Source: Acorus gramineus (taxonomy: Eukaryota; Streptophyta; Magnoliopsida; Acorales; Acoraceae). From it: a stretch of DNA of 64,000 nucleotides. Made by a program: the position numbers and the translations under genes. Positions 48,967-59,934 of this stretch are shown here, piece after piece. Location of the stretch: contig CM060850.1 in NCBI GenBank assembly GCA_030737835.1, positions 20,971,615-21,035,614 on the forward strand. The letters run 5' to 3'. The notes below the pieces were generated by a model. The model searched no databases, had not been told where the DNA came from, and saw only the letters and a list, made by a program, of their open reading frames with translations. Numbering within the stretch: position 1 is the first letter of the stretch; each line of letters starts with the position of its first letter.

Positions 48967-49150
48967 ATATTATATATACCTCATTAAATATTTTCTTACA
49001 CATACTAAAAGTGTATTCATTTAACTCGAAATGAAGCAATATAAACTTTTTATCAAAACACATACCTCATTAGATGATGTTTAATATTAAAAAAAAAACA
49101 TGTGAGATCTGAGTGTTGGTTGGTGAACGTGACTAAGTCTAACATTTTGC
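48967..49150. repeat. Right part of the split MITE
   Basis: The block CTCGAAATGAAGCAATATAA and the tail GTGAACGTGACTAAGTCTAAC match 35330-35455, confirming one family with a different interruption in each copy. Confidence 0.6.
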
Positions 49151-50539
49151 TTATTAGTTAGAATGATTTATCATATTCATAGTTTCCGTTTGGAAACGAG
49201 TTTATAGAGCTTTTGGGTTTGCAAGAAGCTGTGTTCACTAAACTTATTTTCAAACAGAAAAAAAAAAAAAATTACAACTTAATTTAAAGTTGCAGACACA
49301 TTTTTATAAATAAGTGCTCAAAAGATAGTTTTTTCATAATATGTGGTGAGCCAGCTTCATGCAAATAATTTAAGGCTACGTTTGGATGTGAGGTTGAAAC
49401 GTTAAGATTCTTAGAATCTTGTGTTTCAAACTTAGCTTTTAAAAAGCGTTGTTTTATTAGATTTTCAACCGAAAGATATTTTGACCTAAAATGGAAGATA
49501 GTGATTTGAAAAACTCAATGCTAAAAATATGTTTGGATCCGAGTTTGAAAATTTTTAGCTTTTCAAAACAGAATCTACCTAAACTCAAATCCAAACTCGT
49601 TTCCAACTAAAGAGCCTTAGTAATTAAAAAAAAAAAACTAATTCTAATTATTGCCACTAAATTCACACCGAACATAAAAAAAAAAATTGCATATTTTTTT
49701 TATATTAATAAAAAAATATATTTAAACAATAATCTAATTAAGTCTATATTTACAAATACACGTTTACCATATTAAACAGAAAATTTATCAAATATTCATC
49801 GTGTACAAACGTTATCACGTGTACGAAAGAGTTAAAAATTTTCAATTTTTTTTTTTTAGGGTGTGTTTAAGCCCCTCCTCCTCCCCCCTCCCCCGCAAAT
49901 ATTTTAAAAATAGTCGCCATTTCTAAATCAATTAATTCCTTGCTTAAAAAAAAAATTAATCCCAAGGTCAATAAAGAGTGCTTATTGGCTCATATAAATC
50001 AATTAATGGTTGTCAGTCTGGTTAAAAAAAAATAATCAAATGGGACCCATTGAAATAAATTAAAAAACTAATCCCCCCCCCCCCCTCCACACACACACAC
50101 AAAAACCGAAAAATCGAAAAACTTTGTGCCCCGTCGTGACATTGTCCCCCGTCGTGACATTGTCTCTCATGACATATCCAACCCATTGAAAGAATCTTCA
50201 ACTCCCTTTCGGTACTTCTAGTTGTATATTTAATATTTTTTTAATAATTTTTTTTTTAAAATATTTGATTTTGATTTTTTTGTTTTTGATATGTGTTCAT
50301 TTTTTTGTTAGTGGATTTGATTTATTTTTGTTGATTGGATTAAAAGATTTGTAAATATTAAGTTCATCTTCAATTCTTTAAATTTTTGTGTGAGCAATAT
50401 TTGTTTATTTATTTTCAGTCTCAATTTTAGTTCTATATGCATCGATATAAAATCATTGTAGCATATAATCACATTAACGATGTATATGCTATGATAAAAT
50501 ATTTTTGTTGGGATTTATAAAACTTCTTGCATAATATAA
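49151..50539. other. AT-rich intergenic sequence with decayed MITEs
   Basis: Bases about 49371-49619 look like a MITE, with AAGGCTACGTTTGGAT at one end and the inverse-like AACTAAAGAGCCTTAG at the other, but without a sure target duplication. Bases 50420-50510 match one arm of the ACGTAACATT foldback family. A small duplicated GTCGTGACATTGTC lies at 50132-50165. No gene is seen. Confidence 0.4.
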
Positions 50540-50992
50540 CAAAGAAGTGGATAAAGTTGTTTAAGAAAATGCTACTGGAAATGCTAAAGTGTATATCCCG
50601 TAAAATTTAAAAAGAGCTATTGTCTATTTTTTCAAATATGATACAAAATGCAATTGGTAAAGAAATTGGTGATGTGAAGTATTGCATTATATTGAAAGAG
50701 AACTACTTAAAACGTTTGACAATGAAATGATTGTAGATGAATTTTATGCAGTGAAAAATCGTTGAGCGCAACAAAAATAGGAGATATGCAATTTTTAGTT
50801 TATTTTTGTGACTATTATAAAAAATATCTATAAAATCTTCATCGGTGGATTGATTTATTATTGAGTGACTTGAATTTGATATTTTGTCTTAAATTATATC
50901 TTCATATATTTTATTATAATTTTTTTTATTTATTTCAAGTATAATGTTTGGTCCTTGGTCCCCTCCTTTTTCTATATCCTTGGTCCGCCCCT
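50540..50992 (+). pseudogene. hAT (ZMYM1-like) transposase fragments
   Basis: One frame reads SIFSNMIQNAIGKEIGDVKY, then CIIL, matching the segment KEIGDAKYCIIVDE of plant zinc-finger MYM/TTF-type hAT transposases. Bases 50700-50785 give ELLKTFDNEMIVDEF followed by a KNR-stop, like their extreme C-terminus. The catalytic body between is deleted. The terminal GGTCCGCCCCTGATTGCAG is a hAT-like end. Confidence 0.5.
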
Positions 50993-51191
50993 GATTGCAG
51001 GAAGCTACGTTTGCACAATCACAATCAGTGTAACCAAATAGTTTTATTGTAAAAGTTTCCTACACACATATTTTAGACAAATAGTATCCAAAAGCTACAA
51101 TTTCAAAAGCTAAGGGAGGTGAGCAGAATCAGTTTTAAAACTCAGATTTCTACAAAATCAGTTTTGCAATTACGCAACCAAATGCACCCTT
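50993..51191. mobile_element. Tourist-like MITE, decayed copy
   Basis: The right end ATTACGCAACCAAATGCACCC and the GATTGCAGGAAGCT block match the MITE at 38106-38295 in opposite orientation. Confidence 0.5.
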
Positions 51192-51459
51192 ATTCAGAAT
51201 CAAAAGCTGGATTCCTTTTAATTTTTCTCTCGAAATCCGTGTTTTAAAAAGCTAAAAAACAATGCTTTTTTGTTGGAATCAATTTTTTGAATTGAAAAGC
51301 AACTTTCTTTACCAAATATCAACTGCTTTTAAATATTGATTCCTGAATTAAAAAAAAGCATCCCAATAAAAATCAGGGTTTAAAATCATCTTAAAAAATA
51401 GCTTTATTTTAAAAATTATTTTTCAATCTGTGTTTTCAAACGAAACCCTAACCTTGATT

Positions 51460-51568
51460 AGTTAAAGAACAGTAGTTGAAGTTAATTAAAAAATAAAAAC
51501 TATGATCATACATCTATCCATGATGATTTGGATGAGTACGTATTTCCAGTACAACCATTGTTATTAAA
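51460..51568. repeat. 109-bp direct repeat, left copy
   Basis: By eye this is identical to 55346-55454 over all 109 bases, then the sequences diverge sharply on both sides. The pair encloses the 3.8-kb element. Confidence 0.9.
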
Positions 51569-51969
51569 TAATAATAGTGCTGCTACCTAGGCCCCATAAT
51601 TTAAGCCCCATTTGTAAGCCCCAATAAGTGGCACTCTCTTATTGGTTTCCTATTTGACTTTTTCAAACCACCAAAATGTTGATGACAAAACTACCCTTCT
51701 TATAATTTTAAAAAATAACCTCCATTAATTCCTCTCCATTAAAATCGTAACCGAATCCCACAAATGGGGGCACCATTAATTCCTCTCCCCGAATTAACAT
51801 ATTTCAAAAAAATTTAAATGTTAGGGTTCCAATTTGGGCAAAACCATACGAATGAAATATAGTCGATCTGATCTTCTTCTCCAAAAAAATATAGTCGACA
51901 ATGGCGAAAAACAAATGTTACATTTCTTGCAAATCGTCCATACCTATTCGGTTTTTTGTTTTTTTTTTT

Positions 51970-52815
51970 TTTGTGCGACATAAACATACACATTAGATTA
52001 ATTTTTTGCACTTCTTGCAAATGTGGAATCCAATCAAGAAACTGTCTCAGTTGTCAAATTTTCCCTTCTGTGCATCATTTTTTGTTTTTTTTTTTTGTGC
52101 GATATAAAAATACACATTAGATTAATTTTTTGCACTTCTTGCAAATGTGGAATCCAATCAAGAAACTGTCTCAGTTGTCAAATTTTTCCTTCCGTGCATC
52201 ATTTTTTGTTTTTTGTTTTTTTTTTTGTGCGATATAAAAATACACATTAGATTAATTTTTTGCACTTCTTGCAAATGTGGAATCCAATCAAGAAACTGTC
52301 TCAGTTGTCAAATTTTCCCTTCCGTGCATCTGAATTTCATCCGTTAATACTGTGTATCTGAAATTCACTAGTGTATCTTGATTTGGGAATCCAATCAAGA
52401 AACTGTCTCAGTTGTCAAATTTTCCCTTCCGTGCATCTGAATTTCATCCGTTAATACTGTGTATCTGAAATTCACCAGTGTATCTTGATTTGGGAATCCA
52501 ATCAAAAAACTGTTTCAGTTGTCAAATTTTTCCTTCCGTGCATCTGAATTTCATCCGTTAATACTGTGTATCTGAAATTCACCAGTGTATCTTGATTTGG
52601 GAATCCAATCAAGAAACTATCTCAGTTGTCAAATTTTTCCTTTCATGCATCTGAATTTCATCCGTTAATACTGTGTATCTGAAATTCACTAGTGTATCTT
52701 GATTTGGGAATCCAATCAAGAAACTGTCTCAGTTGTCAAATTTTCCCTTCCGTGCATCTGAATTTCATCCGTTAATACTGTGTATCTGAAATTCACCATT
52801 GTATCTTGATTTGGG
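51970..52815. repeat. Composite tandem repeat (124-130 bp then 107 bp units)
   Basis: GGAATCCAATCAAGAAACTG recurs, with slight variants, at about 52025, 52149, 52279, 52386, 52494, 52601 and 52709. The first spacers hold a poly-T run and TGCGATATAAAAATACAC; the later ones hold ATCCGTTAATACTGTGTATC. One conserved ~50-bp core has therefore been amplified with two different partners. A stray later-type unit lies at 52990-53080. Confidence 0.9.
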
Positions 52816-53264
52816 AAATCACAAATTTGACATTCTACAAATGTTTTATGTTTTCCTGTGCACACCATTCATATTCTGCATCAAATGATGCAATTAGCCT
52901 GTAATATCAGACACTTGTATCTAAAAATCATGGTACTGTGCAATGGTTTATTATCACATATTAAGATTTATGTATCTTAAAAAAAAATTTCCCTTCCATG
53001 CATCTGAATTTCTTCCGTTAATACTGTGTATCTGAAATTTAGTAGTGTATCTTGATTTGGGAAATCACAAATTTGACATTCGGTAGTGTATCGTCCACAT
53101 TTTGCTGATCAGTCAAATCAATCACTTCCTTTGGTAAACTGGTTTCCATTTCACATGAATCGTGGATGTCTTCCAAATAATTTGATTCTTCAAATGTGTC
53201 ATCCATATAATCCTCCTCACCGCCTGTTGAAAAATAGAAAAGTAGTCACATGTTATAAACTTAA

Positions 53265-53572
53265 AATTAAGATACAGTGTTGTATCTTAAAACCAATACA
53301 AACCATATGGATTTTGAATTACCGGACATGTTATTTAGCAGTTCATATTTTCAAATAAAGTCCTTCAAACTTTTACATGTATATACGTATATGACAATTA
53401 GCAATTAAATATTAATCAAGTACACATTAATCAATTCCATATAAATAAAATGTCAAAAATTCATTTTAAGATACAGTGTTGTATCTTAAAACCAAACAAA
53501 AACCATGTGGATTTTGAATTACCAAACATGTTAATTAGCAGTACATATATTTTAAAAAAAGTCCTTCAAGCC

Positions 53573-53575
<3 letters not shown>
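53265..53575. repeat. Direct repeat of ~105 bp, two copies
   Basis: Blocks beginning AAGATACAGTGTTGTATCTT at 53269 and 53467 are about 90 percent alike and end AAAGTCCTTCAA. Each starts with a small perfect palindrome. Confidence 0.8.

Positions 53576-53619
<44 letters not shown>
53575..53619. repeat. (TA)n microsatellite
   Basis: About 40 bases of TA dinucleotides lie at the left edge of the GC-rich foldback. Confidence 0.9.
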
Positions 53620-53620
<1 letters not shown>

Positions 53621-53627
53621 TAGATGA

Positions 53628-54466
53628 TTAGGTGCGGCTCGTGCGGCTCGTGCGCCCCGAAATCAGACCGTCCGATCGATGGACCTCGATCGGACGGTCG
53701 ATTAAAAAAAAAAAAAAAAAACCAAAAAACACGTCGACAGCCCCTCGACAGCTGTCTCTCTCGAACGAACTCTCTCGAAACCCTCTCTCTCTCGATCTCT
53801 CGCTGTCTCTCTCTCTCTCTCGACGACGACGACGACGACCCCCGTCGACGACGACCGCGACCCCGTTGACCCCCGTCACCCCCATCGACGACGACCGCGA
53901 CCGACCCCCGTCACGGACCGACCCCCGTCGACGACGACCGCGACCCCCGTCGCCCCCGTCCCCCGTCACCCCCGTCACCCCCGTCGACCCCGTTGACCCC
54001 CGTCGACGTCGCCCGGGAGGGCGACGTCGACGGGGGTCAACGGGGTCGACGGGGGTGACGGGGGTCGCGGTCGTCGTCGATGGGAGTGACGGGGGTCAAC
54101 GGGGTCGCGGTCGTCGTCGACGGGGGTCGTCGTCGACGTCGTCGTCGTCGTCGTCGTCGTCGTCGAGAGAGAGAGAGAGACAGCGAGAGATCGAGAGAGA
54201 GAGAGATGCAGCGAGAGAGAGAGAGAGAGAGATTTCGAGAGAGAGAGAGAGATGCAGCGAGAGAGAGAGAGAGAGAGCGAGAGACTTCGAGAGATTTCGA
54301 GAGGGAGAGAGAGAGAGAGACGGCGTGAGAGAGGGTTTTTTTTTTCGGTTTTTTTTTTTTTTTTTTTTAAATAAGCTCGACCGTGCGATCGCTGGTCGTG
54401 CGATCGCACGGTCGGGATTAGGGGCGCACGGTGGAATTTCGGGGCGCACGACCGCAGGTAAACACT
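53628..54466. mobile_element. GC-rich foldback built from GAC/GTC and GA/TC repeats
   Basis: The two halves pair across a centre near 54017 (GTCGACGTCGCCCGGGAGGG then the inverse). From outside in, the left half has CGTGCGCCCCGAAAT, a poly-A run, (TC)n and (GAC)n with GACCCCCGTC units; the right half has the inverses in mirrored order, ending at ATTTCGGGGCGCACG. It is flanked by long (TA)n on both sides, so it probably inserted into a TA tract. All long open frames here are low-complexity shadows. I know no name for it. Confidence 0.7.
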
Positions 54467-54467
54467 C

Positions 54468-54469
<2 letters not shown>

Positions 54470-54548
<79 letters not shown>
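54470..54548. repeat. (TA)n microsatellite, ~78 bp
   Basis: A perfect TA run lies at the right edge of the GC-rich foldback. Confidence 0.95.
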
Positions 54549-54549
<1 letters not shown>

Positions 54550-55345
54550 CAATTAGCAATTAAATATGAATCACATAAACATTAATCAATTCCATGGAGA
54601 AATAAAATGTCAAACTTCAAATTGTGCTTGAAAATAAAATCAAGATACACGTGTATCTGGAATTTATTTTGATAGAGAAATAAAAACAAACAAAAAGGTA
54701 TGTGATGAATCGAATGAGTAATAAAAAAATCAGATCGAATATGAATTATTCAGATCGAAATAAATCTAACCTGATTGGATCGCCATTGTCTCACCACAAT
54801 CGATCGCGAACAAAAAAAAAAAAAAAAATGAACCGTGCAATTCTAATAACCTCCACAGATCCAAGTGAAAAAAAAAAAATTGATTTCGATGTTTGTTTTC
54901 ACTTCCACCATTGAATCTAGATCTAAAATAAATGTAAATCGTGATATTTTTTTAGGGTTCGAAAGGCCTAACCTGGATGTTTGCACCACCATTAAATCGC
55001 ACAAAAAAAAAGAAAAACGTTGAAATCCTCTCTTTCAACATTGAAATCCTCTCTTTCAACGTTGAAATTAAAATCGACTATCAAATCTGAATGAAAAATG
55101 AAAATTGATGTTTGTTTTCTTTGCAGCATATCAATCTTTATAAAACTCTGTGATTTTTTATTTTTTTTTATTTTGATCGTGCAATTGAAGTATCTTCATA
55201 AACCGAAGATTCTCATCCAAATCGTAACTAACTCGGTATTAATTGGACGGTTATTGAAAAAAACTGAGAGATTAGTTAGGGGTGATAATATAGGTATTTT
55301 AAGATTGCCACTTCACGGGATTTAGTATGGGTCTGGCCCTCAATC

Positions 55346-55454
55346 AGTTAAAGAACAGTAGTTGAAGTTAATTAAAAAATAAAAACTATGATCATACATC
55401 TATCCATGATGATTTGGATGAGTACGTATTTCCAGTACAACCATTGTTATTAAA
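55346..55454. repeat. 109-bp direct repeat, right copy, next to the WRC gene
   Basis: This copy lies 98 bp before the preferred start codon of the WRC gene and contains an in-frame upstream ATG at 55414. It is identical to 51460-51568. It may be the original copy, as the gene's leader or promoter continues from it. Confidence 0.9.
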
Positions 55455-55551
55455 ATATTTATCACGCCATTCGTCTGCGAATCTCTCACAAAATCCTCAT
55501 CAACTCCTCCTCGAAACAAAAATCCTACCTTTTGGTGAATCTCAATCGACG

Positions 55552-58246
55552 ATGGAACTGGCGGAGGCGGAGGCGGCGATCGACAATCGTTGCGTAAAAA
55601 ACAACGGCGGCAGGTCATGGCGATGCAAGAACTACCGAATGCCCGGCAAGTGCCTCTGCGAGAAGCACTACCTCTCCATGGTCCGCTACCAGGGCCGCGA
55701 TCTCGCCCTTCCCCCGCCGTCCACACCTTCCGACGGCGGCTCTGTCAACGGCCAAAACTGTCCCCCCGACGACCAGCGGTGCGTCAAGACCAACGGCGGC
55801 AAGTTCTGGCGGTGCAAGAACGATCGCCTCCCCGGGAAAAACTTCTGCGGGAGGCACTCCTTCCGCGGAGGTCAGCCGAGGGAGCCGGCGCCGCTTCCGC
55901 AGATACCGACATCGGTGGCTCCGGTGGGAAGGGTTTCGGTGAAGGTGGGGACGGACGACGGGGAGGCGGTGATCGTGCCGGAGGACGATTGGCCGATGGA
56001 GAGGGTGGAGAGGCCTAGGGTTTCGAGGAGGCGGAAGGTGGCGGCGGAGGGGTCCGAATCTCCTGCGGCGCCTAAGAGGAGGTCGAAGCTTAGGGTTTCG
56101 AGGAAGAAGGTGAGGAAGGGTTTGGATGGGATACCTGATGGGGCGCTCGTGGCGGAGATGGGGGGGCCGGATCTGGTGAGGGTTTTGGATGAGGAGGCTA
56201 ATGTAGCGGGCATCAGCGGTGCGGATGGGGATCTTGGGGTGGAGGGAATGGCGATGGAGAATGGAGCGAGCGGTGGAGTTGATTTTTATGGTTTGGAGGG
56301 GGGTAGGGGTTTAGAAGGGATTATGCATGACCCGAGTGTTTCTGCCGGAATGGTTGGGAGATTTGATGATGCATTCAGCTCTCTTGAGACTATGGTGATT
56401 TACTCTTTCCTTTTAACAATGCTTATAATTCGGATGATTATATCTTCGGTTATGTATGGTTACAGAGCTAATAATACCCCATGCCTTTTACACTCGAATA
56501 AAAATGTGACGACATTGCTATCGAAGAACTGCCCTTTATTGCGAAATTGTTGCTTTTGCATTAGTGCTTGGTTTTGTGTAATGGATGTTGAATCAATGCT
56601 AATATCATCCATCCAGTAGTTTGTTCTAAGAGTTGATTAATCTCTATGATCCCTCTAATAGCCACCAACAATGTTAGAATGGCACTTCATCATTTCCCAA
56701 TAACCCAGCTTGAATCTGGCGGTCTAGCCCCAAGCCTCAGTGTAACACCACCACCGGTTCCAAACTATATTAAATGTTTTGAATAATCTGAAATTCCGAT
56801 TATTTTGGATGATCATATTTGGATAAAATTATCCATGTTTATATTCTCAAGTCCAAATTTCAGTCAGTTTATGTTTTGTATAATCATGATTCTTGAACCT
56901 TGATAAAGGTGTGAAGCTGTATAGACTTGTTTTATACACGTTTTGTCCGCAAATGATCGATGCCGTTTGACAGACATTGTATAGTTTGACGTCGTTGGTA
57001 GCTCTTCACACCCTCACCAGACTTAGAGCTCTTTGATTGGTTGGACCACCATACTACAAAGAAAAGACCAAAAATATATTAATGCTCAGCCCTCCATAAA
57101 ACATTTATTTGAATCTTATCAAGCACTATTTTTTAAGAAAAATGGAAGATCACCACCTTGTCTCATTAAAAAAAAAAAACAGAGTTAAAGACTCGTACAT
57201 TGATGGGATATGAACGTCACATCAAAGAAGAAAAAAAACACCAAAATCGGTGACATGCAGCTCCCCTAAGATCTATACTATTAGGAACACACACACACAC
57301 ACACCCCTTCCCCCTCCCAAAAAACAAATCCCATCCCAATGACACCTTTTCCCCAAACTTTAAGGTTTGCTTGATAGCATTCCATGATTTTTCGATGTAA
57401 TTTATCTTGTGCTTAAAAGTGCTCTTGTTTCTTGATTACTAAAGCACAATGCATGAAAGATAAATGGAGCCATGCATTGTGATTACAATTGAAATGCTCT
57501 TTCCAATTCAAGCACTACCAGAGACATAAAAAATTTCAATCTAGGTAATCTTATCTCCTCCAGACTTATTGAGTCACCTCACTGACTGGGAATTTCTGTT
57601 GCACCTGCCCAAGACTCTGATTGCTCTGACACTCTCTTTTGTATCCCGATACCTTTCCCTTCCCCATGAATCTTCGCTTGATGACCACCTTCACCTTAAT
57701 TCCCAAATTTTCTAAATGAATGCACTGGGCAACGAATCTCGTTTTCTTACTTAACCACTAGAGGGTCAAGACATTTGTAGGAGAAGTGCTCTTTCACATG
57801 GCAATGCAATCAGATCACATCCTTCAGATCCATCCTTCACCCACCTACACCCAGTTTACTTGGCCTTGCTTGACCAATTAATGTTTAAACACCAACATTA
57901 TATATTTTTGTTTCATCTACTTTTTTTGTGGAGATATCGTATCCCCATCTTTCTATACAGTTAAGGATTTTATGTCCCTCTCCCTTAGCTGTTTACTAAT
58001 TGTTAATAAAATTACAGGTGGTGAGTTCCCACTGTTTTTTAAAAGAAATTTGTCCAAATGTTGACTAACATAACGTGGTATTTGATGCAGCCACCATCAG
58101 TTGAGGCCACAACAACATGGCAGATTCAACACATCAGACCATACACCCATCAAAACAGTTCACCAGCTCCACCAGGAGGTCCCACATTGACTTCATGTGT
58201 GACATCTGCCTCCCTCCACCCTGGAGACTCATATATAGATCCTTAA
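55552..58246 (+). CDS. Protein with two WRC zinc fingers (partial model)
   Basis: Exon 1 (55552 to about 56394) encodes two WRC domains: RCVKNNGGRSWRCKNYRMPG then KCLCEKHY at residues about 12-40, and RCVKTNGGKFWRCKND then CGRH at about 68-94. WRC domains bind DNA and occur in growth-regulating factors and in JmjC demethylases. Next come basic, nuclear-localisation-like clusters (SRRRKVAA, PKRRSKLRVSRKK) and a Gly/Asp-rich acidic region. A donor fits at ATGGTGATT (56394). A phase-compatible terminal exon may be 58091-58246 (acceptor TTTGATGCAG, ending GDSYIDP). The link between them is uncertain, and other exons could exist. I prefer ATG 55552 because its context is good and it begins just before the first WRC; an upstream ATG at 55414 lies in the 109-bp repeat. 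A regulatory nuclear protein is likely. Confidence 0.7.
56395..58090. other. Probable intron of the WRC gene
   Basis: AT-rich, with an (AC)n run near 57288-57303. If exon 1 is instead read through its donor, the frame continues to 56619 as Cys- and Leu-rich sequence that does not look like protein. No other gene is seen. Confidence 0.4.
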
Positions 58247-59934
58247 TCTCAGTGACACTAACACAAACCTCTATGACCCTGGAGGTGATTTAGTTAGCTT
58301 CTGATTCTAATTTTTATCATACCTAGCAGATTACTTATTATTTTACAATGGGGGATTTACTTCTCTTCAGCAGATTTTGTGGTCGTGTTGTCATATAACC
58401 CTTCAGTCACGTGCATTACCTTGATGGAGGGTTGATGTTGTTGAATGTGTTGCTGTTGTGGAATCTCCTATTTTCTGAAAAACATAGATAATGTTCTAAG
58501 GGGGACATGATATTTGTAATTTTGGATATCTCAAAGGCAAAATTGTGGATTAGTAATTTTGGATATCTGTGTGCACTTGATTAAAACACTTAATGTGTAC
58601 CAGGCAGGTCATTTAATAGATGATGTTTTTCTTATTTTTAATGTGAATAATAAAGGTAATTAAAAGGTTAGGTTTTAGAACTTCTGTTCAAATACTCAGG
58701 AATTAAGAAAGGGCATGACAGTTTACCGGGAGCTTGACAATTTGATGGATACTTGGAGGGAAAAATGATTTTGTTAGTTTGATGGGAAAGCCACATAAAC
58801 TTGCAGCAAGAGGTTTAACATTTGTTCTGTTTTATCAGTATTCTGAGAATGAGTATAAGAAACCTATCTTATTTTTTTTTTCTGTAGAAGAAGCTTCTAT
58901 ACATGAAAGATCATTTTTTTTATAAGCAAGAACCATTACACTCACACTTTTGTTCCTTGTTGTAGCTCACACGAATTTGCATTGCATCACAGTTTCATAC
59001 TGCTTACAATTTTGAGTATTTGTATTAATGTTAGCAAAATTATTGCATGATTTGCTACTAATATCTGGTTGAAAATTTTCTTTTTGAATGTGTCAGCAGA
59101 TGTTGAATGTCTAAAAAAGAGTGGCACATTTTTATTTAACTGATTAGAGGTACCACAAACCTTTCTCATAGGAGTTGTGCAGGGCAACTCATTTCAGTGA
59201 GAAGGAATTGTTTCTGAATTCATCTCAAACTGTACACTTGAAGCATGCACGTTTTCAGTTGAGCAAACTTTCCTTGTGGTTTTGTATTGTACTAGATATT
59301 CTCATCTGTCTTGTTGCACCTTCAGCTATGCACCATGCTTCACAAATGACTCAACAAATTTGTTGAGTGAGTGAGGAAAATTTAACTTTTCAGCTATTTT
59401 CTATTTGATTGTATTTATAATTATTCTTATTAAAAAACATAATAGTAAAATTTTATTATTTGGTTGATTTGACCCGTAACTCTCGATGACAAATGATTTA
59501 AAACATCAATATTAGTTTATTCTTATTTATTTTAGTATAATTATATTCACACATTCCTTATAAATAACATGGTCTTCTAATATTTTCACTCTTATTTTAT
59601 TCTATTCAACCTCTATTCTTTTGTTCAAACATAGGCTTTTAGGCAAACTAAAATTTGATGGAAAATGATGTCTGGCCATATGGGTGGTCCAATCTATATC
59701 GTTTATTGAAGTATAACAATATATTTTATAGATAAATTAGCATATTATAACTATTTTTAAATTTTTTTTATACGTTTGTATTATATACTGCACACATAAT
59801 ACTCTCTCCAGCATTAAACCATAATAAAATTGAGGTAATAAAATTAAATTAAACATTAATTGTTATACTCTCGATTGTAATTACAACATTAATTGTTGAA
59901 CAAATAATAACGGCGAGATGAATGGAGAATAGAA
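58247..59934. other. 3' flank of the WRC gene, no further gene seen
   Basis: Probably begins with the 3' untranslated region. The rest is AT-rich. Short open frames at 58987 and 59175 have no recognisable features. Confidence 0.4.

Larger units (their letters stand above)
51569..55345. mobile_element. 3.8-kb repeat-rich element between 109-bp repeats
   Basis: The left end reads GTGCTGCTACCTAGGCCCC and the right end, inverted, GATTGAGGGCCAGACCCATA. The left end resembles the tips of the 46152-48956 element, so I infer the same superfamily. The interior holds two tandem-repeat arrays, a duplicated 105-bp block, (TA)n runs and a GC-rich foldback. No transposase was found. Instead of a short target duplication, the flanks are a perfect 109-bp repeat. 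It could also be a block bounded by a segmental duplication rather than a single mobile element. Confidence 0.5.

Noticed and set aside
53628-54549. 305-residue open frame with Arg/Glu/Ser runs
   Set aside because: Produced by GAC, GA and TA microsatellites inside a foldback; it would end in a run of Tyr-Ile from (TA)n.
59175-59366. 63-residue open frame after the WRC gene
   Set aside because: No start context, domain, splice link or coding composition supports it.
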